NCBI GenBank assembly: GCA_001768195.1
Contig: MENI01000091.1
Location: 1-36,842, forward strand
Reading direction: 5' to 3'
DNA length: 36,842 nucleotides
From: Bacteroidetes bacterium GWA2_40_15
GTDB lineage: Bacteria > Bacteroidota > Bacteroidia > Bacteroidales > VadinHA17
Shown piece by piece: positions 7,715 to 14,909 of this stretch (positions are counted from its first letter, which is position 1; the number at the start of each line of letters is the position of its first letter). The notes under the pieces are model-generated. The model was given only the letters and a program-made list of their open reading frames with translations, made no database searches and was not told where the DNA came from. Position numbers and translations under genes: made by a program.

Positions 7715-7752
7715 TGTGATATTTATCACATTTTAATGTGCCATACATCACA
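7715..7752. promoter_or_regulatory. Tandem CRP/FNR-type boxes
   Basis: The first box (7715-7730) is TGTGATATTTATCACA: TGTGA-N6-TCACA, with 7-bp perfect arms around TT. The second (7737-7752) is TGTGCCATACATCACA, one mismatch from TGTGA-N6-TCACA. Their centres are 22 bp apart, about two helical turns, so two dimers would bind the same face of the DNA. The neighbouring regulator has a CRP-type recognition helix that fits these sites. They are close to the regulator's own promoter and about 150 bp upstream of the likely sqr start, so autoregulation is the stronger prediction. Confidence 0.75.
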
Positions 7753-7876
7753 CATCCTATGATTTCATGGCACTTTCAGACATTATCAAAATTAGAACCA
7801 CGATCATCTTAAAACGCCATTCAGTGCCAATAACATCATATTTATCATAATATCGAATAAGTTACATAAGTAGATA

Positions 7877-7884
7877 TATATTTG
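7877..7884 (+). promoter_or_regulatory. -7 box of the sqr-like operon
   Basis: TATATTTG matches TAnnTTTG and lies 30 bp before the ATG at 7915. No convincing -33 TTG was found at the usual distance, which would suit an activator-dependent promoter. Confidence 0.5.
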
Positions 7885-7914
7885 TACTGTTAATAAATTA
7901 ACAGAAGAAAGTAA

Positions 7915-9147
7915 ATGAAAAAATTATTAATACTTGGAGCAGGTACTGCCGGTTCAATAATGGCTAACAAAATGCATAAAAGGCTACCATCTGAAGTATG
8001 GAATATAACTGTTGTTGATAAAGAACTTAAACACTATTATCAGCCGGGATTTTTATTTATACCTTTTGGCTACTATGAGAGAAAAGACATAGTAAAAGAT
8101 GCTTTGAAATTTTTCCCTTCCGGCGTGGAGGTTATAAACAGCGAGATTTCAAAAATTGATCCCTCCTCCAGCAGTGTCAATCTTAAAAATGGTACTGTTC
8201 TGAGTTATGATATATTGATAGTTGCCACCGGAACAAGAATAAGTCCGGAAGATACTCCCGGTCTTAAAGGCGAATTATGGCGCAAGAGCATATTCGATTT
8301 CTATACAATAGAAGGTGCAGAAGCCCTTGCGGAATTCTTTAAAACATGGGAAGGCGGAAACCTGGTTATAAATATTGCAGATAATCCCATCAAGTGCCCT
8401 GTAGCTCCTCTTGAATTCGCATTTTACTCTGATTATTTCTTTACTCGGAAAGGTATGCGCGATAAGGTAAACATTACATATGTTACACCAATGTCGGGAG
8501 CATTTACAAAACCAAAAGCATCAAAGATGCTGGGTTCACTGCTTGGGAAAAAGAAGATAAATCTTGTTACAGATTTTTTTATTGGAGAAGTTGATAATGT
8601 CAATAAGAAAATTCTTGACTTCGGAGGCAGAGAAGTGCCGTTTGACTGCCTGGTTTCAATACCACTTCATACAGGTGATGATGTGATTTCAACAAGCGGA
8701 CTGGGTGATGAATTTGGCTTTGTAAAAGCAGATAAGAACACATTGCAGTCAACACTCTATAAAAATGTATTTGTTGTTGGTGATGCAGGGAACTATCCGG
8801 CCTCAAAAGCCGGCTCTGTTGCTCATTTCCAGGCAGATGTACTTGAAAAAAATATTGCCGACTTTATTGCCGGACTTGAACTTTCAGCATCGTTCGACGG
8901 TCATTCAAACTGTTATATTGAAACAGGTTTCGGGAAGGGAATACTTATTGATTTTAATTACGATACTGAACCACTCCCCGGGATTTATCCGCTCCCTGTT
9001 CTTGGACCTTTCTCATTGCTAAAAGAGTCCCGAATAAATCACTGGGGTAAACTTTTTTTCAAGTGGATATATTGGAATATCCTTCTCAGAGGCAGAAAAC
9101 TCCCGGTCACGGATCACATGTCTATGGCCGGTAAAATAAAAGACTGA
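7915..9147 (+). CDS. Sulfide:quinone oxidoreductase-like flavoprotein
   Basis: A 410-residue FAD enzyme of the SQR/FCSD family. It has an N-terminal Rossmann motif (GAGTAGS, 8-14), an acidic strand end (VVDKE, 33-37), the VATGTR motif (103-108) and VFVVGDAGN (285-293), the FAD-closing GD motif. Two conserved cysteines expected of SQR are present: C161 in IKCPVAPLEF and C333 in SNCYIETGFG, which relay sulfur at the flavin. The C-terminal segment after residue 365 is amphipathic and aromatic-rich, consistent with monotopic membrane attachment near the quinone site. The predicted reaction is sulfide oxidation to polysulfide or persulfide with quinone reduction. TusE/DsrC- and DsrE2-type carriers encoded directly downstream support a sulfur role. 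The SQR subtype was not assigned. Confidence 0.85.
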   Translation: MKKLLILGAGTAGSIMANKMHKRLPSEVWNITVVDKELKHYYQPGFLFIPFGYYERKDIVKDALKFFPSGVEVINSEISKIDPSSSSVNLKNGTVLSYDILIVATGTRISPEDTPGLKGELWRKSIFDFYTIEGAEALAEFFKTWEGGNLVINIADNPIKCPVAPLEFAFYSDYFFTRKGMRDKVNITYVTPMSGAFTKPKASKMLGSLLGKKKINLVTDFFIGEVDNVNKKILDFGGREVPFDCLVSIPLHTGDDVISTSGLGDEFGFVKADKNTLQSTLYKNVFVVGDAGNYPASKAGSVAHFQADVLEKNIADFIAGLELSASFDGHSNCYIETGFGKGILIDFNYDTEPLPGIYPLPVLGPFSLLKESRINHWGKLFFKWIYWNILLRGRKLPVTDHMSMAGKIKD

Positions 9148-9179
9148 ATCTTTGACACTAAAATTATAAACACGGAACC

Positions 9180-9207
9180 TTGAACTTTAAACTTTTAACT
9201 TTTAACT
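9180..9207. repeat. Tandem heptamer array before tusE
   Basis: Four consecutive 7-bp units, TTGAACT, TTAAACT, TTTAACT and TTTAACT, fill the intergenic space and end 7 bp before the tusE-like ATG at 9215. The array occupies the place where a ribosome binding site or promoter would lie. No Shine-Dalgarno sequence is visible there. Confidence 0.8.
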
Positions 9208-9214
9208 ATATATT

Positions 9215-9526
9215 ATGGCACAAAAAACTTATGCAGGAATAGCTGTTGATGTTAATGAGGAGGGTTATTTTATCACTCCCTCACAATGGACAAGAGAGAT
9301 TGCAACTGAAATTGCAAAAGAGGAAAGTCTAACTCTGACCGATCAGCATTTTGATATTATTGAATGGCTCAGGAAAAGGCACAATGCAGGCGAGGTTCTT
9401 TCGATAAGGAGCATAAATCACTCCGCTGTGCTGGATGTTAAAACATTCTATCAGCTTTTCCCCGGAGCTCCTCTTAAGAAAGCAACTAAAATCGCAGGGA
9501 TTCCAAAACCTGTAAGTTGTATCTGA
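9215..9526 (+). CDS. tusE: TusE/DsrC-family sulfur-carrier protein
   Basis: A 103-residue protein of the TusE/DsrC/DsvC family. It has the family's DVNEEGYF start, the SQWTREIATEIAKEE helix, LTDQHFDIIEWLRK, and the FPGAPLKKATKIAGIPKPVSCI ending. The penultimate C102 is the invariant sulfur-carrying cysteine (CysA). The second cysteine of true DsrC, which precedes the KIAG motif, is Thr here. It therefore cannot form the intramolecular disulfide or trisulfide of dissimilatory DsrC and is closer to TusE-type persulfide relay proteins. It lies between the SQR-like and DsrE2-like genes, which suggests passage of SQR-derived sulfane sulfur rather than only tRNA thiolation. No tusBCD or mnmA is in this window. 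Confidence 0.88.
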   Translation: MAQKTYAGIAVDVNEEGYFITPSQWTREIATEIAKEESLTLTDQHFDIIEWLRKRHNAGEVLSIRSINHSAVLDVKTFYQLFPGAPLKKATKIAGIPKPVSCI

Positions 9527-9557
9527 TACCATCATTTAAACCTTATAACCTAATAAT

Positions 9558-10061
9558 ATGACAACAGAAAAGAACAATCCGATCAAAAAAGTAAACATCA
9601 TTTGTGCCAAAGGTGCCATTGAAGATGTTTATGCGACTCTGGTAATGGGTAATGGTGCAGTAATGGAAGGTATTGAAACAAATCTCTTCTTTACTTTCTT
9701 CGGTCTTGATGCTATTGTCAAAACCAGGATGGATAAGCTTCATACAGGTGTTATAGGCAATCCTGCGTTAAGGCTTCCCGGCGGTTTGAGAATGCCAACA
9801 TGGATGGGAGTTATACCGGGAATGGAAGCATTCACTTCATGGATGATGAAAAGTCAGATGGCACAGCTTGATATCCCCCCAGTAAGCGAATTTCTTGATC
9901 TCATTACAGCAGGTGGTGGTAATATTTATGCCTGCAAGCTTGCAATGGATATGTTCAAGTTCAAACCTGAGGATCTTTCGGAACATGTAAGTGGAGTACT
10001 TACTATCGGCGAATTCTATGAAAAAGCAGGCGGAGAAGGTTCTCAGATAATTTTCACTTAA
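9558..10061 (+). CDS. DsrE2-like sulfurtransferase (DsrE/DsrF/DrsH family)
   Basis: A 167-residue protein of the DsrE_2 family. C16 in an early strand (NIICAKG) and C126 in the GGGNIYACKLAMDMF motif correspond to the conserved cysteines of this family; the second is the expected persulfide site. A central Met/Trp-rich segment (residues 78-105) may associate with membrane or partner proteins. The gene follows tusE by 31 bp in the same direction and completes an sqr-tusE-dsrE2 cluster. By family it should accept and donate protein-bound persulfide, here probably from the SQR-like enzyme to TusE/DsrC. The exact acceptor is inferred, not shown. Confidence 0.85.
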   Translation: MTTEKNNPIKKVNIICAKGAIEDVYATLVMGNGAVMEGIETNLFFTFFGLDAIVKTRMDKLHTGVIGNPALRLPGGLRMPTWMGVIPGMEAFTSWMMKSQMAQLDIPPVSEFLDLITAGGGNIYACKLAMDMFKFKPEDLSEHVSGVLTIGEFYEKAGGEGSQIIFT

Positions 10062-10108
10062 TAATAAGAAATTATAACTGCAAAGCGATTGAACCCTTTG
10101 CGGTTATT

Positions 10109-10990
10109 CTATAACACAAGCAGCTTGAATCCGAGCAGATTAACAATCTGTTTACCCGGGCAGAAACACTTGTATGCCACCGGCCAGACCCTGGCAAGAG
10201 ATTCGTCCTGTTTGTCCCTGATCTTTAATATCAATTCATCCATTGCCGGATCAGCTGATTCGCCTGACCAGGTATAGCCAATTGATTTAATAAGCTGATA
10301 CAGATCATTATATGCACCAAGGTACATAGTCATCCTTTCCAGTCTCTTTTCAAGCGCTTTAACAGCAGCCGGATTCAATGGTCTGAAAAAATATAGCTGG
10401 TAGAGGAAATCCTTCGATCTCTTTCTGAATTGATGGATCTTTTCCGGTATTGGCTTGTTCCGGCATTCCAGGTAAATATTCTGTACAACATAAAATGATA
10501 ATTCCAGCTGATGCATAAGTTTAACAGGATCGATATTCTGAATCTGGTAAAAACGGATCCTGTAACCCGATTTATTAATAAGCTCATTGATCTCATCAAT
10601 CTCGCTATTCATGGTAAGATCGGGTTCTGAAATATCTTCAGGTTTTTGCATCAGTTTGCCTATTTTCTCATTTCCCGCGAGCGATTTGAATATTCCGGGG
10701 AATTCCTTTCTCAGATCCCTTAGTGTTTTCCGGTGAACTGATGTATCACGCAGAATACTCATCAGTTGACCAACCCTTTTTAAATCATGGATGTCTTTAT
10801 TCTGAAGCTCTGTATCGGTTAGCGGGCAGGTAAGTTTTAATACAGCCCTCGATTTCTTCATAAGTACACGGATATCATGAACTGCATCCTCATCAGGTAC
10901 AGCATCCCTCTTCAGCAAAATCTGCGATTTGCTGATATAACCCGTCAAAACTGGCTTTATCTCTTTTAGCTTTACCTTATCCGCCTCCAT
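10109..10990 (-). CDS. CHAD domain protein (polyphosphate-associated)
   Basis: A 293-residue all-helical protein with the two hallmark CHAD segments: AVHDIRVLMKKSRAVLKL near residues 36-53 and the related IHQFRKRSKDFLYQLYFF further on. Both carry the conserved His plus regularly spaced Arg/Lys that line a basic channel. CHAD proteins bind inorganic polyphosphate and localise to its granules. Its neighbours agree: sixA and ppk1 lie about 1-2 kb away on the opposite strand. It is not fused to a CYTH or NUDIX domain. It is convergent with the dsrE2 gene, with 47 bp between them. Confidence 0.88.
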   Translation of the reverse strand: MEADKVKLKEIKPVLTGYISKSQILLKRDAVPDEDAVHDIRVLMKKSRAVLKLTCPLTDTELQNKDIHDLKRVGQLMSILRDTSVHRKTLRDLRKEFPGIFKSLAGNEKIGKLMQKPEDISEPDLTMNSEIDEINELINKSGYRIRFYQIQNIDPVKLMHQLELSFYVVQNIYLECRNKPIPEKIHQFRKRSKDFLYQLYFFRPLNPAAVKALEKRLERMTMYLGAYNDLYQLIKSIGYTWSGESADPAMDELILKIRDKQDESLARVWPVAYKCFCPGKQIVNLLGFKLLVL

Positions 10991-11078
10991 TTTGCAATTT
11001 CATACATATTCATGATCTGATAAAGTTACAGATTTAAATTATTCCTTCAAAACCGGTAAAACCGCTGAATCTGAAATA

Positions 11079-11166
11079 ATCTGCGAAAATCAGCGAAATC
11101 TGCGGGAAACAAATACCAGCTCAATCCTTAATATCTGCGAAAATCAGCGTGATCAGCGGGAAACAA
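11079..11166. repeat. Two copies of a 34-bp intergenic repeat
   Basis: Copies at 11079-11112 and 11133-11166 are near-identical, both beginning ATCTGCGAAAATCAGCG and ending GCGGGAAACAA, and are separated by 20 bp. They differ at about three positions. They lie between the divergent CHAD and pfkA genes. Similar CTGCG/CAGCG-type sequences are dispersed in many Bacteroidota genomes. No protein is encoded. Confidence 0.75.
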
Positions 11167-11178
11167 TAAAATAAAAAC

Positions 11179-11186
11179 TAAATTTG
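11179..11186 (+). promoter_or_regulatory. -7 box of the pfkA-sixA-ppk1 cluster
   Basis: TAAATTTG matches TAnnTTTG and ends 24 bp before the pfkA ATG. A -33 TTG at the proper spacing is not evident; the position is occupied by the end of the second 34-bp repeat. Confidence 0.45.
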
Positions 11187-11210
11187 CTTTGATTAATCTA
11201 AAACTTAACG

Positions 11211-12251
11211 ATGGGGAAAATTAAAATAGTTCAGAGGATTGGCATCCTGACTGCCGGTGGCGATTGTCCAGGACTGAATGCAGCCATAAGGGGTGTTGGG
11301 AAAACTGCAATAGTTAAATATGACATGAAACTCGTTGGAATCAGCGATGGATTTACCGGTATGATAAATAAGGAATACAGGGAGCTCACAGAAAAAGATC
11401 TCAGCGGCATACTTACAGTGGGCGGCACGATCCTTGGGACCTCGAGAGAGAAACCTTTTAAAAGCGACAAGGGAAAGAAAGAGATAAGCAAGCCCAAACT
11501 TATAAGTGAACACTACGATCAGATGGGCCTCGACTGCCTGGTTTGCATCGGAGGCAACGGAACAATTAAAACAGCCCATCTTCTTGCGCAGGAAGGACTT
11601 AATGTGGTAGGAATTCCAAAAACAATAGATAACGATGTATGGGGCACTGATCTTACTTTCGGTTTCGATTCTGCTGTAAACATCGCAACGGAAGCCATAG
11701 ACAGGCTTCATTCTACAGCCAACTCACACAAAAGGATAATGATAATTGAGGTAATGGGACATAATGCAGGATGGATTGCGCTTTATTCAGGCATTGCCGG
11801 TGGTGGTGATGTGATCCTGATCCCCGAAATACAGTACAGTGATCAGAAAGTCGCCGAATATCTTATACAACGTGCCTCTGAGAACAAACCATACTCGATA
11901 GTTGTTGTAGCTGAAGGTATAAGAATGGCAGTTAAAGAAAGTTGCTCAGCTGCTCAGTCACTCAGCAAAAAGATAACCGAGTTAACCGGCCTTGAAACAA
12001 GAGAGACTGTTCTGGGATATATACAGAGAGGCGGGACTCCATCCCCCATGGACCGGGTGCTTGCAACAAGATATGGAGCAGCTGCTGCCGATATGATAGC
12101 AGAACGGGATTATGGAAAGATGGTTGCTTTCAGGAATAATGATATAGTATCAGTGCCTCTGTCTGAAGTTTCCGGCAAAACCAAACTGGTCAGTGAAAAT
12201 GATCCCATGGTCATTCAGGCCAGGAATATGGGTACCAGCTTTGGGATCTGA
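11211..12251 (+). CDS. pfkA: 6-phosphofructokinase, group III, probably ATP-dependent
   Basis: A 346-residue phosphofructokinase with the GGDCPGLNAAIRG phosphate-binding motif (16-28), GGNGT (114-118), PKTIDND (136-142, containing the catalytic Asp) and the MGHNAGW substrate motif. Gly at the fourth position of GGNGT points to ATP as donor (PPi-dependent enzymes have Asp there). Lys in PKTIDND, instead of Gly, is shared with PPi enzymes and group III ATP enzymes. The combination is typical of group III ATP-PFK and usually means loss of allosteric control. It catalyses fructose-6-phosphate to fructose-1,6-bisphosphate. sixA begins 43 bp downstream, so they may be co-transcribed. Confidence 0.93.
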   Translation: MGKIKIVQRIGILTAGGDCPGLNAAIRGVGKTAIVKYDMKLVGISDGFTGMINKEYRELTEKDLSGILTVGGTILGTSREKPFKSDKGKKEISKPKLISEHYDQMGLDCLVCIGGNGTIKTAHLLAQEGLNVVGIPKTIDNDVWGTDLTFGFDSAVNIATEAIDRLHSTANSHKRIMIIEVMGHNAGWIALYSGIAGGGDVILIPEIQYSDQKVAEYLIQRASENKPYSIVVVAEGIRMAVKESCSAAQSLSKKITELTGLETRETVLGYIQRGGTPSPMDRVLATRYGAAAADMIAERDYGKMVAFRNNDIVSVPLSEVSGKTKLVSENDPMVIQARNMGTSFGI

Positions 12252-12294
12252 TGCTCATCATCAATTAAATCCGTAGCTACTTATTCAGAAAAAT

Positions 12295-12780
12295 ATGAAA
12301 AAACTGATTTTTGTCCGCCACAGTAAAGCAGAAGAGCTTAGCCCTGAAATGTCTGATTTTGAGAGATCACTTACAACAAAAGGCAAATCGATTGCAAATA
12401 TTATGGCTCTCAGACTGAAGGAAAAAGAGAAATCTGCCGGAGTTATCCTCACCAGCCCTGCTTTCAGGGGGGTTGAGACAGCATTGATTTTTGCACGGGT
12501 ATTCAGGATTCCTTCGGAGGAAATACTTATGGCAGATAATATCTATTATAAATTAAATCTTCAGACACTTCTGCAAGAGCTTAAGAGAATAAAGGAAGAT
12601 GAGGAGGTTGTCACTCTCTTCGGTCATAATCCGTCTTTCACTGAACTTGCCGGCACTTTAAGTAAAGAGGGGTGTAATTTTATGCAGAAATGCGGGATCG
12701 TGGGAATTTCGTTTAAAGTAAGTACATGGTCGGAGATAAAACCTGACACCGGAAATATCGAATATTACCTGAAACCTTAG
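12295..12780 (+). CDS. sixA: SixA-type phosphohistidine phosphatase
   Basis: A 161-residue single-domain histidine phosphatase. The RHG-type motif is R8-H9-S-K-A, where H9 is the phosphate-accepting histidine. R58 in SPAFRGVETA and H111 in FGHNPS complete the catalytic pocket. It is short, with no signal peptide, like SixA proteins that dephosphorylate phosphohistidine proteins. It ends 7 bp before ppk1, an arrangement (sixA next to ppk1 and CHAD genes) that recurs in several phyla and ties it to polyphosphate or histidine-phosphate metabolism. Confidence 0.9.
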   Translation: MKKLIFVRHSKAEELSPEMSDFERSLTTKGKSIANIMALRLKEKEKSAGVILTSPAFRGVETALIFARVFRIPSEEILMADNIYYKLNLQTLLQELKRIKEDEEVVTLFGHNPSFTELAGTLSKEGCNFMQKCGIVGISFKVSTWSEIKPDTGNIEYYLKP

Positions 12781-12787
12781 GATTTAC

Positions 12788-14863
12788 ATGAGCAAGACAT
12801 ATATTCCAAAAGAGATTAGCTGGCTTTCATTCAATGAGCGGGTACTGCAGGAATCTGAAAACAGGGATGTTCCATTAATTGAAAGATTCAAGTTCCTGGG
12901 AATTTACTCCAATAACCTCGATGAGTATTTCAGGGTCAGGGTGGCCACTCTGAAAAGGCTGTCGCTTTATGGCGCCAAATCAAAAAATATACTCGGGTAC
13001 AACCCTAAGGCTACTCTGAAAAAGATACAGGAAATAGTTCTTGCTCAGAATACTAAATTCGAAAAAAACTATACTAAACTACTCAAGGAGCTTACCAGTC
13101 ATAAAGTTTTCATAATAAACGAAAAACAACTAAACCAGGAACAAGTTGATTTTGTAGTTAATTATTTTCACAAAGAGGTCAGGAACAGGCTGATGCCGTT
13201 TATGATTGAAAGGGATTCTGACCTGCCTAATCTCACTGATGATGCTATTTATCTCGCAGTTCACTTATCAAAAAAGGAATCGCTGAAAAAAAGGTATGCA
13301 TTGCTTGAAGTTCCTACAGGGATATTGCCCAGGTTCATTCAGCTTCCGGGTAAGAATGATGAGAAATATATTATTTTCCTTGATGATATTATCAGATTCG
13401 GACTAAAGGATATTTTCTTTATTTTCGATTTTGATGAGATTTCGGCTTATACAATTAAGCTTACAAAGGATGCTGAATTTGAAATAACCGATGATATATC
13501 AGAAAGCTATATCGACAAATTGTCAAAAAGTCTTCAACAAAGAAAAAAAGGCACTCCCGTACGGTTTATATATGACCGGTGCATTCCGCCTGATTTGCTG
13601 AAGATCATAACCCGGAAAATGAATATCGGGCCCGATGATGTCGTGATCCCAAGTAACAGGTACCACAACTTCAAGGATTTCATGAAATTCCCGAGCCTTG
13701 GCATTAAACAATTCTATAACGAAGAACTTGTGCCTGTTCCCCATCGTGATATTCACCAGGGTAAAAGCATTTTATCAGTGATAAAGAAGAAAGATATCAT
13801 GCTTTATTTTCCCTATCATCCTTTCGATCATTTCATTGATATGCTTCGCGAGGCATCCATCGATCCTACGGTAATATCGATCCAGATCACATTGTACAGA
13901 CTGGCAAGGAATTCAAGTGTTATTAATGCCCTTCTCAACGCTGTGCGAAATGGTAAGGAAGTAACAACCGTAGTGGAACTACAGGCCAGGTTCGATGAGG
14001 AGGCTAATATAAACTGGGGCAATAAACTACTTGAAGAAGGTGTAAAAGTCATTTATGGCGTACCCGGGCTCAAAGTACACTCAAAACTTTGTCTGATTAC
14101 ACGCATAAAAAGCGATGTTACCGAGCGTTATGCAGCTGTGGGTACCGGAAATTTCAATGAGGACACAGCCAGGATATATACTGATCTTCTGCTGCTTACT
14201 ACCAATAAAAAGATCACCAATGAAGTCTTCAAGGCATTTAACTTCTTTAGCGTCAATTACAAAAAAGACAACTTTTACCATCTGGTCCTTTCACCTTTTT
14301 TCCTGCGGAATAAGGTCAGCCAGATGATCGAAAATGAGATTAAAAATGCGACTGAAGGCAAAAAAGCCTATATATACCTGAAATTAAATAACTTAACTGA
14401 CAAAGAGATTATAGACCAGCTTTATGAGGCAAGTTGTGCCGGAGTGAAAATTAAACTAATTGTCAGGGGAATGCTGTCACTTGTGCCGGGTATCCCAAAA
14501 CAGAGCGAAAATATAAGAGCAATCGGCATAGTTGATCGTTATCTTGAACACTCGCGGTATCTTATTTTTTGTAATGGAGGTTCTGAAGAGATCTATTTCT
14601 CATCAGCAGACCTTATGCCACGGAACCTTGATCACAGGATCGAGGTTACCTGTCCTGTCTTTGACAGGAATATAAGAGATGAGATAAGAAAGATATTTGA
14701 CATACAGTGGAAAGATAATGTGAAAGCCAGGATCCTGGATGAAAACCAGGCTAATGAGTTCATAAAACCGGGAAATACCAGGATTCAGTCACAGATAGAG
14801 GTCTATAATTATATCAAAACGGCAAACGAACCATCTGGTGATAAACAGCCTGTCAAATCATGA
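12788..14863 (+). CDS. ppk1: Polyphosphate kinase 1
   Basis: A 691-residue PPK1 with all four expected regions: the N-terminal helical domain (WLSFNERVLQE), the head domain and two phospholipase-D-like C-terminal domains. H431 in KVHSKLCLI is the autophosphorylated histidine and H588 in LEHSRYLIF the second conserved one. GTGNFNEDTARIYTD is the family signature between them. The enzyme reversibly makes polyphosphate from ATP at the membrane periphery. Length is normal and no lesion is seen. It is the last gene of the pfkA-sixA-ppk1 run and is convergent with metA. Confidence 0.96.
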   Translation: MSKTYIPKEISWLSFNERVLQESENRDVPLIERFKFLGIYSNNLDEYFRVRVATLKRLSLYGAKSKNILGYNPKATLKKIQEIVLAQNTKFEKNYTKLLKELTSHKVFIINEKQLNQEQVDFVVNYFHKEVRNRLMPFMIERDSDLPNLTDDAIYLAVHLSKKESLKKRYALLEVPTGILPRFIQLPGKNDEKYIIFLDDIIRFGLKDIFFIFDFDEISAYTIKLTKDAEFEITDDISESYIDKLSKSLQQRKKGTPVRFIYDRCIPPDLLKIITRKMNIGPDDVVIPSNRYHNFKDFMKFPSLGIKQFYNEELVPVPHRDIHQGKSILSVIKKKDIMLYFPYHPFDHFIDMLREASIDPTVISIQITLYRLARNSSVINALLNAVRNGKEVTTVVELQARFDEEANINWGNKLLEEGVKVIYGVPGLKVHSKLCLITRIKSDVTERYAAVGTGNFNEDTARIYTDLLLLTTNKKITNEVFKAFNFFSVNYKKDNFYHLVLSPFFLRNKVSQMIENEIKNATEGKKAYIYLKLNNLTDKEIIDQLYEASCAGVKIKLIVRGMLSLVPGIPKQSENIRAIGIVDRYLEHSRYLIFCNGGSEEIYFSSADLMPRNLDHRIEVTCPVFDRNIRDEIRKIFDIQWKDNVKARILDENQANEFIKPGNTRIQSQIEVYNYIKTANEPSGDKQPVKS

Positions 14864-14888
14864 ATATTTATGTTTAACAAGCACCCGG

Positions 14889-14902
14889 CAACGAGCAACG
14901 AG
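14889..14902. repeat. Short heptamer repeat between ppk1 and metA
   Basis: Two perfect CAACGAG heptamers, flanked on both sides by GCACCC-like sequence, lie in the 46-bp convergent gap between ppk1 and metA. No terminator hairpin with a T-run was seen in this gap. Confidence 0.55.
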
Positions 14903-14909
14903 CACCCAC

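Noticed and set aside
7715-7752. The tandem TGTGA boxes as direct activator sites for the sqr-like promoter
   Set aside because: They lie about 150 bp upstream of the predicted start, too far for ordinary class I or II activation; the regulator's own promoter fits better. Remote action is not excluded.
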